Shown: positions 25,512 through 36,009, numbered from the stretch's first letter. The stretch: DNA of 44,867 nt from Microcoleus sp. EPA2 (GCA_020882975.1 JAHRFD010000035.1:1453-46319), one strand, 5' to 3'. Notes: a model not told the origin generated them from the sequence alone. A program made the numbers and translations.

Positions 25512-26594
25512 ATGCCAAATCCCCAATCCAACTTACTAATCAACCTCTCCTTCCTAATTTCCAAACCAACAGGCTTAGCAATCTACGCCAAAAACCTCTT
25601 TCCCCACCTAAAATCCCTCAACCCAACATTACTAAGCGCCACGGAAATTGCCAATTATAGCTGCTATAAAATCCCATCAAACTTAACTCCCGAACAAGGA
25701 ACCAAAGGACACATCAACCGATTGCTGTGGACACAAACCCAGCTTCCCAAAATTTACAAACAGTTAAAATCCAACTTAATATTTTCGCCAATTCCAGAAG
25801 CTCCGGTATTTGCAGCTTGTCGCTATATAATTACAGTGCACGATTTAATTGCACTCCGATTTCCCCGCCGTTTCGATCCGCTCACACCCTACCACCGCTA
25901 CTATATTCCCCAAGTGCTGCGACAGGCTCAACACGTTATTTGCGATTCGGAAGCAACGGCTAAAGATATTGCTGAATTTTGTAAAATTCCGAGAGATTTA
26001 ATTACGTCAATTTCCCCTGGATATGATAGCAGTTTTTTCCGTTTTTTAGACTTGCCAACTAGCAATTATTTTCTTTATATTGGTCGTCACAATCCTTATA
26101 AAAATTTGCAGCGAGTTGTAGCAGCATTTGCTGCTTTACCCAGCAGTGGTGAGTATGAGTTGTGGATAGCTGGATCGGAAGATAAACGCTATACGCCACT
26201 GCTGAAAGCGCAGGTGCAAGAATTGGGATTGGTCGATCGCGTCAAATTCTTAGACTACATTCCCCCCGGTGATTTACCGAAAGTCATCAATCAGGCGATC
26301 GCCCTGGTTTTTCCTAGTCTTTGGGAAGGATTCGGCCTCCCGGTGCTCGAAGGAATGGCTTGTGGCACTCCTGTCATCACCTCTAACCTGTCTTCTATGC
26401 CAGAGGTAGGGGGGGATGCAGTGTTGTTAGTGAATCCTTACAGCGTGGATGAAATTACCGCTGCTATGCACCAGCTTGTAAGGGATGTTGGAGTGCGATC
26501 GCACTTACGGGAACTAGGTTTGGCGAGAGCAAAACTATTTAGCTGGGAAAAAACTGGTGGGGAAACTGCTGCTATTCTCGATCGCTATGTTTAA
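25512..26594 (+). CDS. GT4-family glycosyltransferase (copy B, paralogue of copy A)
   Basis: The 360-residue protein aligns end to end with the preceding gene: [79 protein letters not shown] and [27 protein letters not shown]. All catalytic and donor-binding signatures of GT4 are intact in both copies, so both should be active. The second Glu of the EX7E motif lies in LEGMACGTP. The pair has diverged in the acceptor-side N-terminal half as well as elsewhere, so they may use different acceptors. A purine-rich tract (AAGGAAGAGGGAAAA, about 26595-26640) separates it from the convergent petG gene. Confidence 0.92.
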   Translation: MPNPQSNLLINLSFLISKPTGLAIYAKNLFPHLKSLNPTLLSATEIANYSCYKIPSNLTPEQGTKGHINRLLWTQTQLPKIYKQLKSNLIFSPIPEAPVFAACRYIITVHDLIALRFPRRFDPLTPYHRYYIPQVLRQAQHVICDSEATAKDIAEFCKIPRDLITSISPGYDSSFFRFLDLPTSNYFLYIGRHNPYKNLQRVVAAFAALPSSGEYELWIAGSEDKRYTPLLKAQVQELGLVDRVKFLDYIPPGDLPKVINQAIALVFPSLWEGFGLPVLEGMACGTPVITSNLSSMPEVGGDAVLLVNPYSVDEITAAMHQLVRDVGVRSHLRELGLARAKLFSWEKTGGETAAILDRYV

Positions 26595-26682
26595 GGAAGC
26601 AAGAGGGAAGAAGGAAAAGGGAAGAAGGAAGAGGGAAAAATTCTCCCCATCTCCCCATCTCCCCAAGACTCTACAAGCCGAT

Positions 26683-26802
26683 TTACTTGTTGATACCCAA
26701 CTGATCGCCACGCTTGTACTGCTGATAAGCAGCAAAAAACAGCCCCGACAGAGTAACAAAGATGAGGCCGAGAACAATACCTGAAAGCAACGGTTCTACC
26801 AT
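26683..26802 (-). CDS. petG: Cytochrome b6f complex subunit PetG
   Basis: A 39-codon gene (too short for many gene finders): [20 protein letters not shown], then [19 protein letters not shown]. The N-terminal [14 protein letters not shown] and the QYKRGDQ end are diagnostic for PetG (usually 37-38 residues), the one-helix subunit needed for stability of the cytochrome b6f complex in the thylakoid membrane. ATG at 26802 is preceded 5 bases upstream by AAGGAG (26808-26813), a full Shine-Dalgarno. It converges with the GT4 gene and diverges from the cytM-like cytochrome c gene. Confidence 0.96.
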   Translation of the reverse strand: MVEPLLSGIVLGLIFVTLSGLFFAAYQQYKRGDQLGINK

Positions 26803-26982
26803 GAGAGCTCCTTATCGTTAAGATTTAACAACCTATTTTTAATATTACCAGCACTTACACAGATGAATTTTCGGAAAACAACGATAACAGCGGTCTGAGA
26901 TCTTGATCTCCCCACGGGGAAGGATTAAGCTATGTTATGAGAAATAAATTTTCTTGTAGATACTTTTTTTAATTGAACTCCT
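26803..26982. promoter_or_regulatory. 180-bp divergent promoter region, petG / cytM
   Basis: The AT-rich spacer holds the start regions of petG (-) and the cytochrome gene (+). On the minus strand TAATAT near 26845 could serve as a -10 box for petG. Both encode electron-transfer components, so shared control is plausible but not shown. Confidence 0.45.
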
Positions 26983-27363
26983 TTGAATAACCAAATTGCC
27001 AAAAATGAAACTGAAAACCCGATCGAGCGAATTGGCATATTTTTGCTAGCGTTCTTACTCGCGATCGTGTTATCAAGCTTAGCAATACGCCACTTTCAAG
27101 CGGTCGATCCCTACGTCAGCAGCGTACTATCCTTGACTGGAGACCCCATTCAGGGTGCAGCCATCTTTCAAATGAACTGTGCCGGGTGTCACATATCCCT
27201 GTCCGACAGTCAAGTGGGGCCAAACTTACATTTAGTATCCGAGCGCAAATCCGAATTCGATTTAATCCGCCAAGTCACCAGCGGACAAACCCCACCCATG
27301 CCACAATTCCAGCCAAGTCCCCAAGAAATGGCCGACTTGCTCATATATCTGGAACAAATTTGA
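26983..27363 (+). CDS. cytM: Membrane-anchored c-type cytochrome, CytM-like
   Basis: A 126-residue cytochrome c with an uncleaved-looking N-terminal helix (IGIFLLAFLLAIVLSSLAI, about 18-36), a periplasmic or lumenal domain, one heme site CAGCH (about 66-70), and the probable axial Met in TPPMPQF (about 104-110). GDPIQGAAIFQMNCAGCH and PSPQEMADLLIYLEQI are typical of cyanobacterial CytM, a low-potential class I cytochrome implicated in balancing respiration and photosynthesis. A soluble cytochrome c6 is less likely because of the retained helix. An in-frame TGA stands three codons before the TTG at 26983, and no ATG occurs before the heme domain, so TTG is the start. It is divergent to petG. 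Confidence 0.78.
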   Translation: MNNQIAKNETENPIERIGIFLLAFLLAIVLSSLAIRHFQAVDPYVSSVLSLTGDPIQGAAIFQMNCAGCHISLSDSQVGPNLHLVSERKSEFDLIRQVTSGQTPPMPQFQPSPQEMADLLIYLEQI

Positions 27364-27389
27364 ACCAGAAAGCAAAGTCGGACTCACGC

Positions 27390-27590
27390 CAGGGCTGTTT
27401 CATTCTCTTGTAGGGGGGGTGCCTGTGAGTGCCCGCCCCAATCTCACCAAACACATACAAAATCGTGGATGAGGAGGGTAGGCACGCACCATCCACTACC
27501 CCTACAAAATCATCGTTTTCCTGAGAATGAAACAGCCCTGGGCACTACCCCTACAAAACGATGATTTGTTTGAGAATGAAACAGCCCTGG
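27390..27590. repeat. Inverted and direct repeats between cytM and the giant DUF4347 gene
   Basis: CAGGGCTGTTTCATTCTC (27390-27407) has two exact complementary copies, GAGAATGAAACAGCCCTG at 27523-27540 and 27572-27589. It can fold into alternative stems, and may end both convergent transcripts. Confidence 0.8.
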
Positions 27591-27628
27591 GCGAGGGGTG
27601 GGTATTATTCCCCTGCCACACTAATGAA

Positions 27629-30600
27629 CTATACCAATACGTTGAAATCCTGAGCTGTTAGCAAGCTCGATCGCACGCCATTGAGAATAGCCAAAACTTC
27701 ACCAGTAGCGGTAACGGCGATCGCAGCCGATCCATTAGTTTGACTAAACGACAATTGACTGAAATCCAAGCCACCGGTCAAAACCAGGGAATCAACTCCT
27801 TGGGTGAAGTCAACAATCGTGTCCAAACCGCCGCCATCTGTCAACAAGAAACTGTTGCTACCGTCGCCACCAATCAGAGTATCGTTGCCAAGGCCACCAA
27901 ACAGCAAGTCATCGCCAGTGTCGCCAAACAAGACATCATCGCCACTGCCGCCAAGTAAGCTATCGTTATCGTCGCCACCACACAGAGTGTCATTACCTTG
28001 ATCGCCAAAGAGCACATCGTTACCACTGACACCCAAGAGGACATCATCGCCTTTGCCGCCGTAGGATAAATCATCACCTTCATCGCCAGAGATGGAATCA
28101 TTGCCACGATTACCATAAAGGACATCGTTGCCGAGATCGCCAAAGATAGCGTCAAAGCCTTTGCCACCTAGCAGAGTATCGTTATCGACACCTCCGTAGA
28201 CACTATCGTTGCCAATATTGCCATTGATATAGTCACCGCCCTGACGCCCAAAGATCAAATCACTGCCACCCAATCCGAAGATAGAGTCACGGGCTGCACT
28301 ACCGAAGATCGTATCATCACCATTAGGGCCATTAATCACAGTACCCGCGATCGGGATACCCAACTCATTAGGAGTATCCACCCTGGGGAAGCTGTCAGGA
28401 CAAACCAAATCCGTGGTTTGCGAGCTCAGAGGAGTATCTGGAGTCGGAGTTGGTGCCGGAGTCGGTGCCGGAGTCGGTGCCGGAGTCGGTGCCGGAGTCG
28501 GTGCGGGAGTCGGTGCCGGAGTCGGTGCCGGAGTTGGTTCAGGAGTCGGTGTCGGAGTCGGTGCCGGAGTCGGTACCGGAGTCGGCCTCGGAGTTGGTGT
28601 CGGAGTCGGAGTCGGAGTCGGTGCCGGGAAGTTACCAAAATTGACGTTATTGACAATAGCCCCAGAAGCCAGCACGATGTCGGCGGGGTTAGGGGTGCTT
28701 TGGCTAAACCCAGTTTGCGCGATTTCCCGGACGCGGTAGGTTCCCGGTGTCAGGTTCGTGAATAGGTAGTTCCCACTATTGTCTGTAGTGGTGTTAACAG
28801 GAGTAGCAGCAACTACCCCAGTCGTAACATTAGTTAACTGAATTTGGAAACCGGGCAAACCCAGTTCTCCGCTGTCTTGAGTGCCATTATTATTAGAGTC
28901 TCGGAACTTCAGACCTCGGATCGTAGCCGGTTGGGGCAGAAAGTTGCCGAAGTCAATACCCGTAATGCTATTACCACCAACAATCGTCACCGGGGCCGGA
29001 TTAGGAGTAGTCTGCGTCCAGCCATTTTGCTGGACTTCCCTTACCTGGTAAGTGCCTGCGGGAATCTCAACCAGAGTGTAGTTACCGTTGGTGTTGGTAA
29101 TAGTCGTGGGTTCGGTTTGTTGAAAGACGCCATCCTGGTTGATATCCAGGAAGATTTGCCAGTTTTGCAGCCCCAATTCCCCGGTATCCTTGATGCCGTT
29201 GTTGTTAGCGTCGCTGAATTTTTGCCCGCTAATTGTACTCGACTTGAAGTTGCCGAAGTTAATGTTAGCGATGTCTTGACCGCTGGTGACAGTAATATCT
29301 GCCGGGTTGGGGGTAGTTTGTGTCCAACCGGTTTGCGGTACTTCCCGCACCTTGTAAGTACCTGCGGGCAAATTGAGGAATTTGTAGTTGCCGGCGGGAT
29401 CGGTGTCGGCCTTGGGTTCGTCTGTGTCGGGAGTGCCGTTGCTGTTGGTATCAAGGAAAAATTGCCAGTTGGGTAGTCCGGCTTCCCCTGCATCCAGGAA
29501 GCCACTCTTGTTGATGTCGTTGAACTTGATACCGCTAATCGAGTTGGGCTTGAAGTTGCCGAAGTTGTTGTTTTGGGAGTCTGTACCACTGGTGACGGCG
29601 ATCGTAAACGCACCTGGGGCAGCCGGTACCGTTTGCGTCCAGCCCGGTTGCAGCACTTCCCGGACGTTGTAAGTGCCGGCTGTCAGGTTGATGAACTGGT
29701 ACTTACCGGCGCTATCAGTAACGGTGGCAGTTTCTCCTGGTTCTTGGGTACTGTTGGTGTTAGCATCCAGGTAGATTGTCCAGCCTCCTAGGGCTGGTTC
29801 TGCTGGATCTTGGACACCATTTTTATTGAAGTCATTAAATTTGAGCCCGCCGATTTTGCCTAGCAGGAAGTTACCGAAGTTGGTGGGAGTGGCTGCGGTG
29901 TTGGTGATGTTGACACCACTGGTTGCAGTGATGCTACCAGTAGGGGTAAGAGTTTGCCGCCAACCAGTCTGTGCCACTTCCTTTAGGGTATAGGTGCCTG
30001 GCCCAACATCGGTAAAGGTGTAGTTGCCTGTGGTAGCTGTGGTTTGGGTTTTGACCACTGCACCGGCGGCGTTAAGTAACTGAATATCAAAAGGAGTTGC
30101 CGGTGCAACTTCTCCGGTATCTAGGACACTGTTGCCGTTTTTGTCATCGAATTTGGTGCCGCTAATGGTGATGTTTGTGAAGTTGCCGAAGTTTCCGCCA
30201 GCGACAGTTGCACCGCTTTGGAGGGGGATGTCGGCGGGATCGACTGTGGTTTTTGTGGAACCTGTCGGCACTACTTCGCGGACTCGGTAGCTAGCACCGC
30301 CGGTCAGCGGACCAAGGTTCAGGAAACTATAAGCACCAGTGTTAGTTGTGTTTTGGGTGGTGATAGTGGCTCCGGTGACGGAGTTGATTAAGTTGACTGG
30401 GATGTTTGCTAATCCGGTATCTCCTGTGTCTTGGACTCCATTGCCGTTTTTATCATCAAAGATGAGACCATTAATGGTCATGGACTGGAAGTTGCCAAAG
30501 TCTTTGCTGTTAGAGTCAGCAATACCTGTGTTGTAGGGAGTAGCGGTAGCTGTAGGGAAAGTTTGCTGCCAATTAGTTACTGCCTGTTCTCGAACGGGGC

Positions 30601-32896
30601 TATTACTCTTGGTGTCGAGGAGGGTGTAATTCCCACCCGTTGCGACTGTCACCCGTTTTTCCGCACCATCTAGGGTGCTGTTATTGTTGTCATCTACATA
30701 AACAACAAAGTTTTGGACTGGAGTTATTACAGTTGCTTCTGTCCCGTCTTTGGCCGCATTGCCGTTGCTGTCGTTGAATTTCTGACCCTGGACGACTGGG
30801 CCGTACTCGTAAGCACCAATGTCAACATTGGGTTTACTGACAAGAGTGTTGTCAATTTTTCGAGGGAAACCTGTGCCGCGTTGGTCTGTAGTACCGGTAG
30901 CGGCAGTGTTGTCGCCACCGCCAATGGCAGGGTTAGTGCTAGTGGTAACGGGGCTGTTGTCAACTAGGGCCAGGGTAAAAGGAGCGGGAGCAGTGGCGCC
31001 ATTCAATCCGGCAGAGCCCACTGGTGCTAATACATTGGCAATGGTCAGAGGAGCGGTTAGTTGTTGAGTTACTGTCAAACCAGTGCTAGTGCCGAGAGCC
31101 CCGATCAGGTTGTTGTTCCCGACGAATGCTCCAGTAAGGTCGGGGTTAGTGGTGGCAGTATTGCCAGCCACGATCGTGTTTTTGACCGTAACTGTACCGC
31201 CGTTGTTGTAAATGCCACCTGTAGTTCCCGCTGTGGCACTGTTGTAGGCGATGGTGTTGTTAGTGAGAGTGGCTGTAGCACCAGTGTTGACAAAAATTGC
31301 ACCGCCAGCAGCTTGACCTGCAACTGCGGTACCACCACCGGAAGCACCCCCCGTCACGGTGTTGCTATACAGGGTGCTATTGGTCATGGTGAATGTGCCA
31401 CCGTTGATAAAAATTGCGCCGCCTAAACCAGCACCGCCGCCACCAAAACCAATCGCACTTGCACCGCCAAAAGTCCCGCCAGCGATCGCAGCATTACCGC
31501 TACCGCTACCACCGCCGAAGCCACCTGGGCCACCTGGGCCGTTAGTCCCAGCCGCCAAACCAGTACCAAAAGCACCGCCAGCACCGCCGCCGCCACCAAA
31601 GATGCCAGCACCGCCAGTACCACCATTACCACCATTACCTTGAGTACCAGTACCAGCAGCACCGCCAACACCACCGGCACCACCACCACCGCCGCCACTA
31701 CCGACAACGCTACCAGCACCACCAGTACCACCAATACCTCCATCACCACCGTTTGTGCCGCCAACACCAGTACCGCCAGTACCACCTTTACCGCCAGTAC
31801 CGCCAGCAGTACCAGCACCCCCCGCCTCGCCAGCCTCGCCAACCCCACCGGCAAGGCCATTACTTGCTAGACCAGTTCTACCATCTCTACCATTTGTCCC
31901 TGTTGTGCCTTCAAAGACAGTAGCCAGATCCGCGTTGCCACCGTTGCCACCATTCCCCGCAGCACCTGCACCGCCGACAGCCTGGTTACTGGAGAAAGTT
32001 ACTTTGTCAACAATTACATTCCCACCGTTGATAAAAAGTGCGCCTCCTAAACCCGCAGCCCCACCACCACCAGTGGTTCCTGGGTTGCCTACTGCTTTTG
32101 CAGAATCTATGGTGAGGTTAGAGAGGTTAAATGTTGTGTTATCAACTACGAAGGCACGGTTGTTATTATTGCCACTGATCCTGAAGCCACCACCAACAAT
32201 TGTGGTGGTGTCCGTAATTCTCGGTAATAGGCCTGTGAGGGTGATATTGCCAGTGAGGGTGATCGTGTCAATCCCAGTGTTGGTGTTGGCAACATTGATG
32301 GCATTTACCAGTTCGTTAAAGTTAGCAACTTTTTGTTGCAAGTCAGCCAAAACACCGCTGTAAGCCTCTCTCGCCTCTGGGGAAAATGCCACAGCCGTCT
32401 CTATTTTGCCTGTAGTGACTTCCAGTTCCCAGTCTCCACCCAAGGCTGCATTCCCAGTCAAGTTATTGGAAGCGGCAACTTCTGCTCCGGTGAGCTGGCT
32501 CAGCCTTTGGACAAAAGCGACACCGGCTTCTGTGGCTGCGACGTTGCAACCGTAAAGTAGAATTTCGGGTTTAGCTGTAATTCGAGAGTTCGAGTTTTCC
32601 TCTGCTGGTAAAGCAAACCATGTTTCTAGGCGATCGCGATAAGTTTCAATGTTACTTAGGTTCAGTTCTGTTGCACCGATTTGCACGCACGCCTCGGCAC
32701 CGTGAGACAGAATGTGAACTGCTCCTATATTTTGCCGTTGTTTGAGTGTTGCTGCTATTTGCTCGATGCCGTCGCGATCGCCCTTGAGAACAATAACTTC
32801 TGTATCGAAATCAGTGCTTTTCGTTAAAATTTCGCAATTTTTAACTTTGGGATCTACAAAAACTATCTGTTGGTTTCGTACTTTGTCAAATTCCAT
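27629..32896 (-). CDS. Giant secreted DUF4347 / SdrD-B / RTX protein
   Basis: The 1755-residue protein runs as follows. DUF4347 spans about 11-165 (LSHG with His65, LYGCNVA with Cys117). A right-handed beta-helix region has a long Gly-rich, PGRS-like insert at about 310-490. A choice-of-anchor Q-like segment ([23 protein letters not shown]) follows near 690-720. Seven SdrD-B-like Ca-binding modules (G-x-KF-x-D-x-N-x-NG) fill about 720-1415. A Pro-Thr-Ala linker (28430-28625) leads to RTX nonapeptide repeats (GGxGxDxL; about 28330-27870) and an [11 protein letters not shown] C-terminal end. RTX repeats with such a C-terminus imply export by type I secretion. It is probably an adhesin or sheath-surface protein. 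ATG at 32896 follows AGAGGAATT, a good Shine-Dalgarno. Confidence 0.9.
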   Translation of the reverse strand: MEFDKVRNQQIVFVDPKVKNCEILTKSTDFDTEVIVLKGDRDGIEQIAATLKQRQNIGAVHILSHGAEACVQIGATELNLSNIETYRDRLETWFALPAEENSNSRITAKPEILLYGCNVAATEAGVAFVQRLSQLTGAEVAASNNLTGNAALGGDWELEVTTGKIETAVAFSPEAREAYSGVLADLQQKVANFNELVNAINVANTNTGIDTITLTGNITLTGLLPRITDTTTIVGGGFRISGNNNNRAFVVDNTTFNLSNLTIDSAKAVGNPGTTGGGGAAGLGGALFINGGNVIVDKVTFSSNQAVGGAGAAGNGGNGGNADLATVFEGTTGTNGRDGRTGLASNGLAGGVGEAGEAGGAGTAGGTGGKGGTGGTGVGGTNGGDGGIGGTGGAGSVVGSGGGGGGAGGVGGAAGTGTQGNGGNGGTGGAGIFGGGGGAGGAFGTGLAAGTNGPGGPGGFGGGSGSGNAAIAGGTFGGASAIGFGGGGAGLGGAIFINGGTFTMTNSTLYSNTVTGGASGGGTAVAGQAAGGAIFVNTGATATLTNNTIAYNSATAGTTGGIYNNGGTVTVKNTIVAGNTATTNPDLTGAFVGNNNLIGALGTSTGLTVTQQLTAPLTIANVLAPVGSAGLNGATAPAPFTLALVDNSPVTTSTNPAIGGGDNTAATGTTDQRGTGFPRKIDNTLVSKPNVDIGAYEYGPVVQGQKFNDSNGNAAKDGTEATVITPVQNFVVYVDDNNNSTLDGAEKRVTVATGGNYTLLDTKSNSPVREQAVTNWQQTFPTATATPYNTGIADSNSKDFGNFQSMTINGLIFDDKNGNGVQDTGDTGLANIPVNLINSVTGATITTQNTTNTGAYSFLNLGPLTGGASYRVREVVPTGSTKTTVDPADIPLQSGATVAGGNFGNFTNITISGTKFDDKNGNSVLDTGEVAPATPFDIQLLNAAGAVVKTQTTATTGNYTFTDVGPGTYTLKEVAQTGWRQTLTPTGSITATSGVNITNTAATPTNFGNFLLGKIGGLKFNDFNKNGVQDPAEPALGGWTIYLDANTNSTQEPGETATVTDSAGKYQFINLTAGTYNVREVLQPGWTQTVPAAPGAFTIAVTSGTDSQNNNFGNFKPNSISGIKFNDINKSGFLDAGEAGLPNWQFFLDTNSNGTPDTDEPKADTDPAGNYKFLNLPAGTYKVREVPQTGWTQTTPNPADITVTSGQDIANINFGNFKSSTISGQKFSDANNNGIKDTGELGLQNWQIFLDINQDGVFQQTEPTTITNTNGNYTLVEIPAGTYQVREVQQNGWTQTTPNPAPVTIVGGNSITGIDFGNFLPQPATIRGLKFRDSNNNGTQDSGELGLPGFQIQLTNVTTGVVAATPVNTTTDNSGNYLFTNLTPGTYRVREIAQTGFSQSTPNPADIVLASGAIVNNVNFGNFPAPTPTPTPTPTPRPTPVPTPAPTPTPTPEPTPAPTPAPTPAPTPAPTPAPTPAPTPAPTPTPDTPLSSQTTDLVCPDSFPRVDTPNELGIPIAGTVINGPNGDDTIFGSAARDSIFGLGGSDLIFGRQGGDYINGNIGNDSVYGGVDNDTLLGGKGFDAIFGDLGNDVLYGNRGNDSISGDEGDDLSYGGKGDDVLLGVSGNDVLFGDQGNDTLCGGDDNDSLLGGSGDDVLFGDTGDDLLFGGLGNDTLIGGDGSNSFLLTDGGGLDTIVDFTQGVDSLVLTGGLDFSQLSFSQTNGSAAIAVTATGEVLAILNGVRSSLLTAQDFNVLV

Positions 32897-33281
32897 GATT
32901 TAATTCCTCTGGTACACCCACACATCAAATTCATAACACAAACCAGCCCTAGCAGCGATCGCCTTTTGTTCCTGTGCCCATAAAGTCGATCGCCCCTGCT
33001 TCCACATATGCTTTTGTATCTATTGACAGCAACGTTTTTTTGTGCTTGGATACAATAAGTTATTTAATTTGATTGCTTAGAACTCTCCCCTAGCAAATTT
33101 GTTCCTGTTTTTACAAACATCTTTTTATATACTTTTATATATTATTACGCCCCACATTTTCTGTTTAAATTAAACTTATTACCACAATTCATGAAAAATG
33201 TCAATACTAAGATAGGTAAATAACTGTTGCAAAAAACAGAATACCCATTGAACAGGTCGGGTATCTCACAGCCCTGGGTCC
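32897..33281. other. 385-bp spacer upstream of the giant gene; possible insertion-element end
   Basis: Contains the AT-rich probable promoter for the minus-strand giant gene (32897-33180). ATACCC (33241-33246) / GGGTAT (33259-33264) forms a 6-bp stem with a 12-nt loop next to the tnpB remnant, where the end of an IS200/IS605 element would be expected. No gene. Confidence 0.45.
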
Positions 33282-33479
33282 TTAGTGATGGTTAATTAGT
33301 CCTAGAGTTTGACACTCAAAGAGTTTTCCGGTCTTAAAAAAAGTTTGACGAGCGAAATAAACCCCACTGTTGTAAAGTTTACCTGATTGTTGGCAGAGAT
33401 ACTCCAACAATGCTTTAACTTCTTTGGTTGGAGACAGTAATACTTGCTGAACTCCCATTTTGTTTTGAGGTTTAGTCAC
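33282..33479 (-). pseudogene. TnpB (IS200/IS605 OrfB) remnant, N-terminal fragment only
   Basis: The 65 codons begin MTKPQNKMGVQQVLLSP and continue through LLEYLCQQSGKLYNSGVYFARQTFFKTGKL, the usual N-terminus of TnpB (RNA-guided nuclease family, normally about 400 residues). Similarity then ends abruptly, followed by nine or so unrelated residues and a stop. The RuvC-like and zinc-finger parts are absent, so it cannot act as a nuclease. It is the decayed relic of an insertion sequence, flanked by small palindromes. The promoter-like sequence at 33522-33550 is intact. Confidence 0.8.
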
Positions 33480-33521
33480 CTCTATTTTCCTGAATATTGG
33501 TTGATTTGTCTACTTTTAGCT

Positions 33522-33550
33522 ATTATACTAGATATCTCAAGCTCCCTCAA
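33522..33550 (-). promoter_or_regulatory. Near-consensus sigma70-type promoter of the tnpB relic
   Basis: Minus strand: TTGAGG (33550-33545), 17-bp spacer, TATAAT (33527-33522), about 43 bp before the fragment's ATG at 33479. One of the best -35/-10 pairs in the window. Confidence 0.65.
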
Positions 33551-33604
33551 TAAAATATTTAGAAATAAAGAAATAAAAAAAGAAATAAAGAAAAAAAAAA
33601 GACG

Positions 33605-33650
33605 GGGACTGAAGTCCCTCGCGCAGCTTCCCTAGGAAGGACTGAAGTCT
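33605..33650. repeat. Two short palindromes GGACTGAAGTCC
   Basis: GGGACTGAAGTCCC at 33605-33618 and GGACTGAAGTCT at 33639-33650, after a poly-A tract. This palindrome is widespread in cyanobacterial intergenic DNA and may mark the outer edge of the old insertion element. Confidence 0.6.
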
Positions 33651-33709
33651 CCCTCGTTTCCCCCATCCCGTATTAATTTGATGAGTTCGGGGTAATTAGT
33701 GATGGTGAG

Positions 33710-34069
33710 TTACCAACTTTCCTCAACGGGATTATTGGAATTACTCCAAATTTCCACATCTAAATCATTGAGATAAATCAGAGCACTCTCAATCTGATTC
33801 GCCGGACCATTTAGTTCCAAATCAAACCAACCGTCATCAGAATTTTTGACCCCCAAGAAAGCAGCATTAAAATTAACCTTTAAACCGTATTCAGAAATCA
33901 GGTTAGAGATGACTGGTTCCTGATGGTATTCTTTAGGAACGCGAATGCGAATCCGGGTTTGAGTTGGTCTGGTATCACCGATTTCAGATTTGGGAAGGTC
34001 TGATTCTTGAGTTTTATGAAAATTGTCGATGGGTTCAAATTGAGATTCGCTACGATTGTGATCTAACAT
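33710..34069 (-). CDS. NIL-domain protein of the sulfate-uptake locus
   Basis: A 119-residue soluble protein whose C-terminal 80 residues form a NIL domain (PF09383), the ACT-like sensor domain found at the end of the methionine-importer ATPase MetN: RIRIRVPKEYHQEPVISNLI, GLKVNFNAAFLG, WFDLELNGPANQIESALIYL and LDVEIW. The first 35 residues are polar and probably disordered. Standalone NIL proteins occur next to cyanobacterial sulfate ABC transporter genes. A role in sensing a sulfur metabolite or regulating the transporter is inference. It lies on the same strand, 211 bp downstream of cysW, separated by a repeat array. Normal codon use, ATG at 34069. Confidence 0.88.
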   Translation of the reverse strand: MLDHNRSESQFEPIDNFHKTQESDLPKSEIGDTRPTQTRIRIRVPKEYHQEPVISNLISEYGLKVNFNAAFLGVKNSDDGWFDLELNGPANQIESALIYLNDLDVEIWSNSNNPVEESW

Positions 34070-34099
34070 TTCAACCTCCGAATGTTTGTTACAATTAAT

Positions 34100-34278
34100 T
34101 TGTTCTTTGTTATTGGTTATTTGTTCTTTGTTATTGGTTATTTGTTGTTTGTGATGGCAACGTTTGCGATTAATAAATCGCGGAGTCGAAGGGTGATTGG
34201 TTATTTGCTACTTGCTTCCAACAACCAACAACCAACAACCAATAACCAATAACTAATAAATAATAACCAATGACTACT
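34100..34278. repeat. Tandem repeats with complementary arms between cysW and the NIL gene
   Basis: A duplicated 20-mer (TTTGTTCTTTGTTATTGGTT type) at about 34100-34140 is followed by CAACCAACAACC and CAATAACCAATAAC units (about 34217-34258), which are complementary to it, so the spacer can fold back. Same style as the arrays at 9476 and 40490. Confidence 0.7.
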
Positions 34279-34280
34279 GA

Positions 34281-35159
34281 CTATTCTTCAACTTCTTTGA
34301 TGCTAGTTTTTCGTTCCAAAATCTCCTTAAGTACGAGAGTAACAACTGCTAAAAGACCCAAAACAACCGCCGCGGAAAAAGCCGCTTGCGTCGCATACTG
34401 CTTGTAAGCATCCTCTACAAACAGAGGCAAAGTTTGGGTTTTTTTAGCAATATTTCCCGAAACCACAGAAACAGCTCCAAATTCTCCCATGGCTCTAGCA
34501 TTAGTCAAAATTACTCCGTAAAGCAATCCCCAGCGAATACTGGGAAGAGTGACATTCCAGAAAATTTGCCAGTCATTTGCACCCAAAGTTTTCGCCGCCT
34601 CTTCTTGATCGGTTCCGACTTCTTCCAACACCGGAATTACTTCGCGAGCCACAAAAGGTAGAGTGACAAAAGCAGTAGCCAGCACCATTCCCGGAAAGGC
34701 AAAAATTACCCTAATATTAGCAGCTTCCAGCCACGGACCGAACCATCCCAACCGACCGTAAAGCAGTACAATCATTAAGCCAGCCACTACGGGAGATATG
34801 GCAAATGGGACATCTAAAATGCTGATTAATAGCGTGCGGCCCGGAAATTTATTGCGACCAATTACCCAGGCGGCGCACAAACCGAATACGGTATTAATAG
34901 GCACAACAATTAAAGAAATCACCAGGGTAAGTTGGGCGGCGTGCAGAAAATCTGGCGAGGTTAAGTTAGCAAAAAATGGCTCTACTCCTTTTTTGAAAGC
35001 TTGGTAAAAAACGTTGAGGGTGGGGATAAATAAGACGAGAGCCAGATAGGCGATCGCAATGGTGATTAAAGTTGGCTTAACCCAGGGTTTTTCCTGACTC
35101 TGCGTCGAACTACCCCCCGGAAGTTTGTAATCGGTGGATGAATTGATATTAGCCGTCAT
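34281..35159 (-). CDS. cysW: Sulfate ABC transporter permease CysW
   Basis: A 292-residue inner-membrane permease with six predicted helices. The EAA loop, which contacts the ATPase, reads [28 protein letters not shown] (near 190-217 from this start). Family hallmarks include [18 protein letters not shown] at the N-terminus, [19 protein letters not shown] and [33 protein letters not shown]. CysW pairs with CysT to form the sulfate/thiosulfate channel. ATG at 35159 overlaps the cysT end by 11 bp, which indicates translational coupling. An upstream in-frame ATG at 35195 would overlap by 47 bp and is less likely. The ATPase gene cysA is not in the window. Confidence 0.96.
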   Translation of the reverse strand: MTANINSSTDYKLPGGSSTQSQEKPWVKPTLITIAIAYLALVLFIPTLNVFYQAFKKGVEPFFANLTSPDFLHAAQLTLVISLIVVPINTVFGLCAAWVIGRNKFPGRTLLISILDVPFAISPVVAGLMIVLLYGRLGWFGPWLEAANIRVIFAFPGMVLATAFVTLPFVAREVIPVLEEVGTDQEEAAKTLGANDWQIFWNVTLPSIRWGLLYGVILTNARAMGEFGAVSVVSGNIAKKTQTLPLFVEDAYKQYATQAAFSAAVVLGLLAVVTLVLKEILERKTSIKEVEE

Positions 35160-36009
35160 AGCGCCTTCTCCATGCTTGTAAAAGATTAATTGCAAACAGC
35201 ATACTTAGGGAAATACCTAACATGACAGTACCGATAACTGTGGCTCCTGCATAGTCATACTGTTCCAATCTTTGAAAAATTAAAACAGGGGCGATTAAAT
35301 CTTTGAACGGTATGTTAGAGGCGACAATTACAGTAGAACCGTACTCGCCAACCGCTCGCGAAAATCCTAGGGCAACTCCGGTTAAAATAGACGGAAATAG
35401 GGGCGGCAAAACTACTCGCCAAAAGGTTTGAAATTGAGAAGCACCTAGACACCAAGCTGCTTCTTCGATGTCTTTTTCCATCTCGTTTAAAACTGGCTGT
35501 ACAGTTCGGACGATAAATGGCAAGGAAATAAATATCATCGCTATACCTACGCCCAAGCGAGTAAAGGAGATTTTGATTCCCAAGGGTGCAAACAGCGAAC
35601 CAATCCAGCCGTTGTCGCTGTAAACTGTGGCGAGAGTTAAACCTGCAACGGAAGTGGGCAGTGCAAAGGGCAAATCGACGATCGCATCGATAATCCTTTT
35701 TAAGGGAAAGTTGTAACGCACTAAAACCCAGGCAATTAATGTTCCGAACAATCCGTTAATTAATGCTGCAATTAATGCCGTAACGAAGGTGACATCGTAG
35801 GCGGAAAGGGCGATGGGACTTGTGGCAATTGCCCAAAATTCGGCGGGGTTTGCGGTGCTGGCTTTCAAGAGCATGGCGGCCACTGGGAGCAATAGCATGA
35901 GGCTCAGGTAGCCGAGGGTGATTCCCCAAGGTAGTGTGATTTTGCCGATCGCCCTTTTGATCTGCTTAATCGGAGATTGAGGATTATTGGTTGGAGAAGA
36001 TACAGTCAT
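35149..36009 (-). CDS. cysT: Sulfate ABC transporter permease CysT (CysU)
   Basis: A 286-residue permease with about six membrane helices. Hallmarks: [20 protein letters not shown], the [21 protein letters not shown] stretch, [31 protein letters not shown], the EAA loop [28 protein letters not shown], and [37 protein letters not shown]. It forms the sulfate channel with CysW in the cytoplasmic membrane. The gene follows sbpA (192 bp upstream, with a dispersed repeat in between) and overlaps cysW. Expression of this locus is normally induced by sulfur limitation in cyanobacteria. Confidence 0.96.
   Translation of the reverse strand: MTVSSPTNNPQSPIKQIKRAIGKITLPWGITLGYLSLMLLLPVAAMLLKASTANPAEFWAIATSPIALSAYDVTFVTALIAALINGLFGTLIAWVLVRYNFPLKRIIDAIVDLPFALPTSVAGLTLATVYSDNGWIGSLFAPLGIKISFTRLGVGIAMIFISLPFIVRTVQPVLNEMEKDIEEAAWCLGASQFQTFWRVVLPPLFPSILTGVALGFSRAVGEYGSTVIVASNIPFKDLIAPVLIFQRLEQYDYAGATVIGTVMLGISLSMLFAINLLQAWRRRYDG

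Noticed and set aside
28413..28765. Plus-strand ORFs of Gly-Val, Arg-Ser or Pro-Glu-Ser repeats
   Set aside because: Shadow frames of the Pro-Thr linker in the minus-strand RTX protein.
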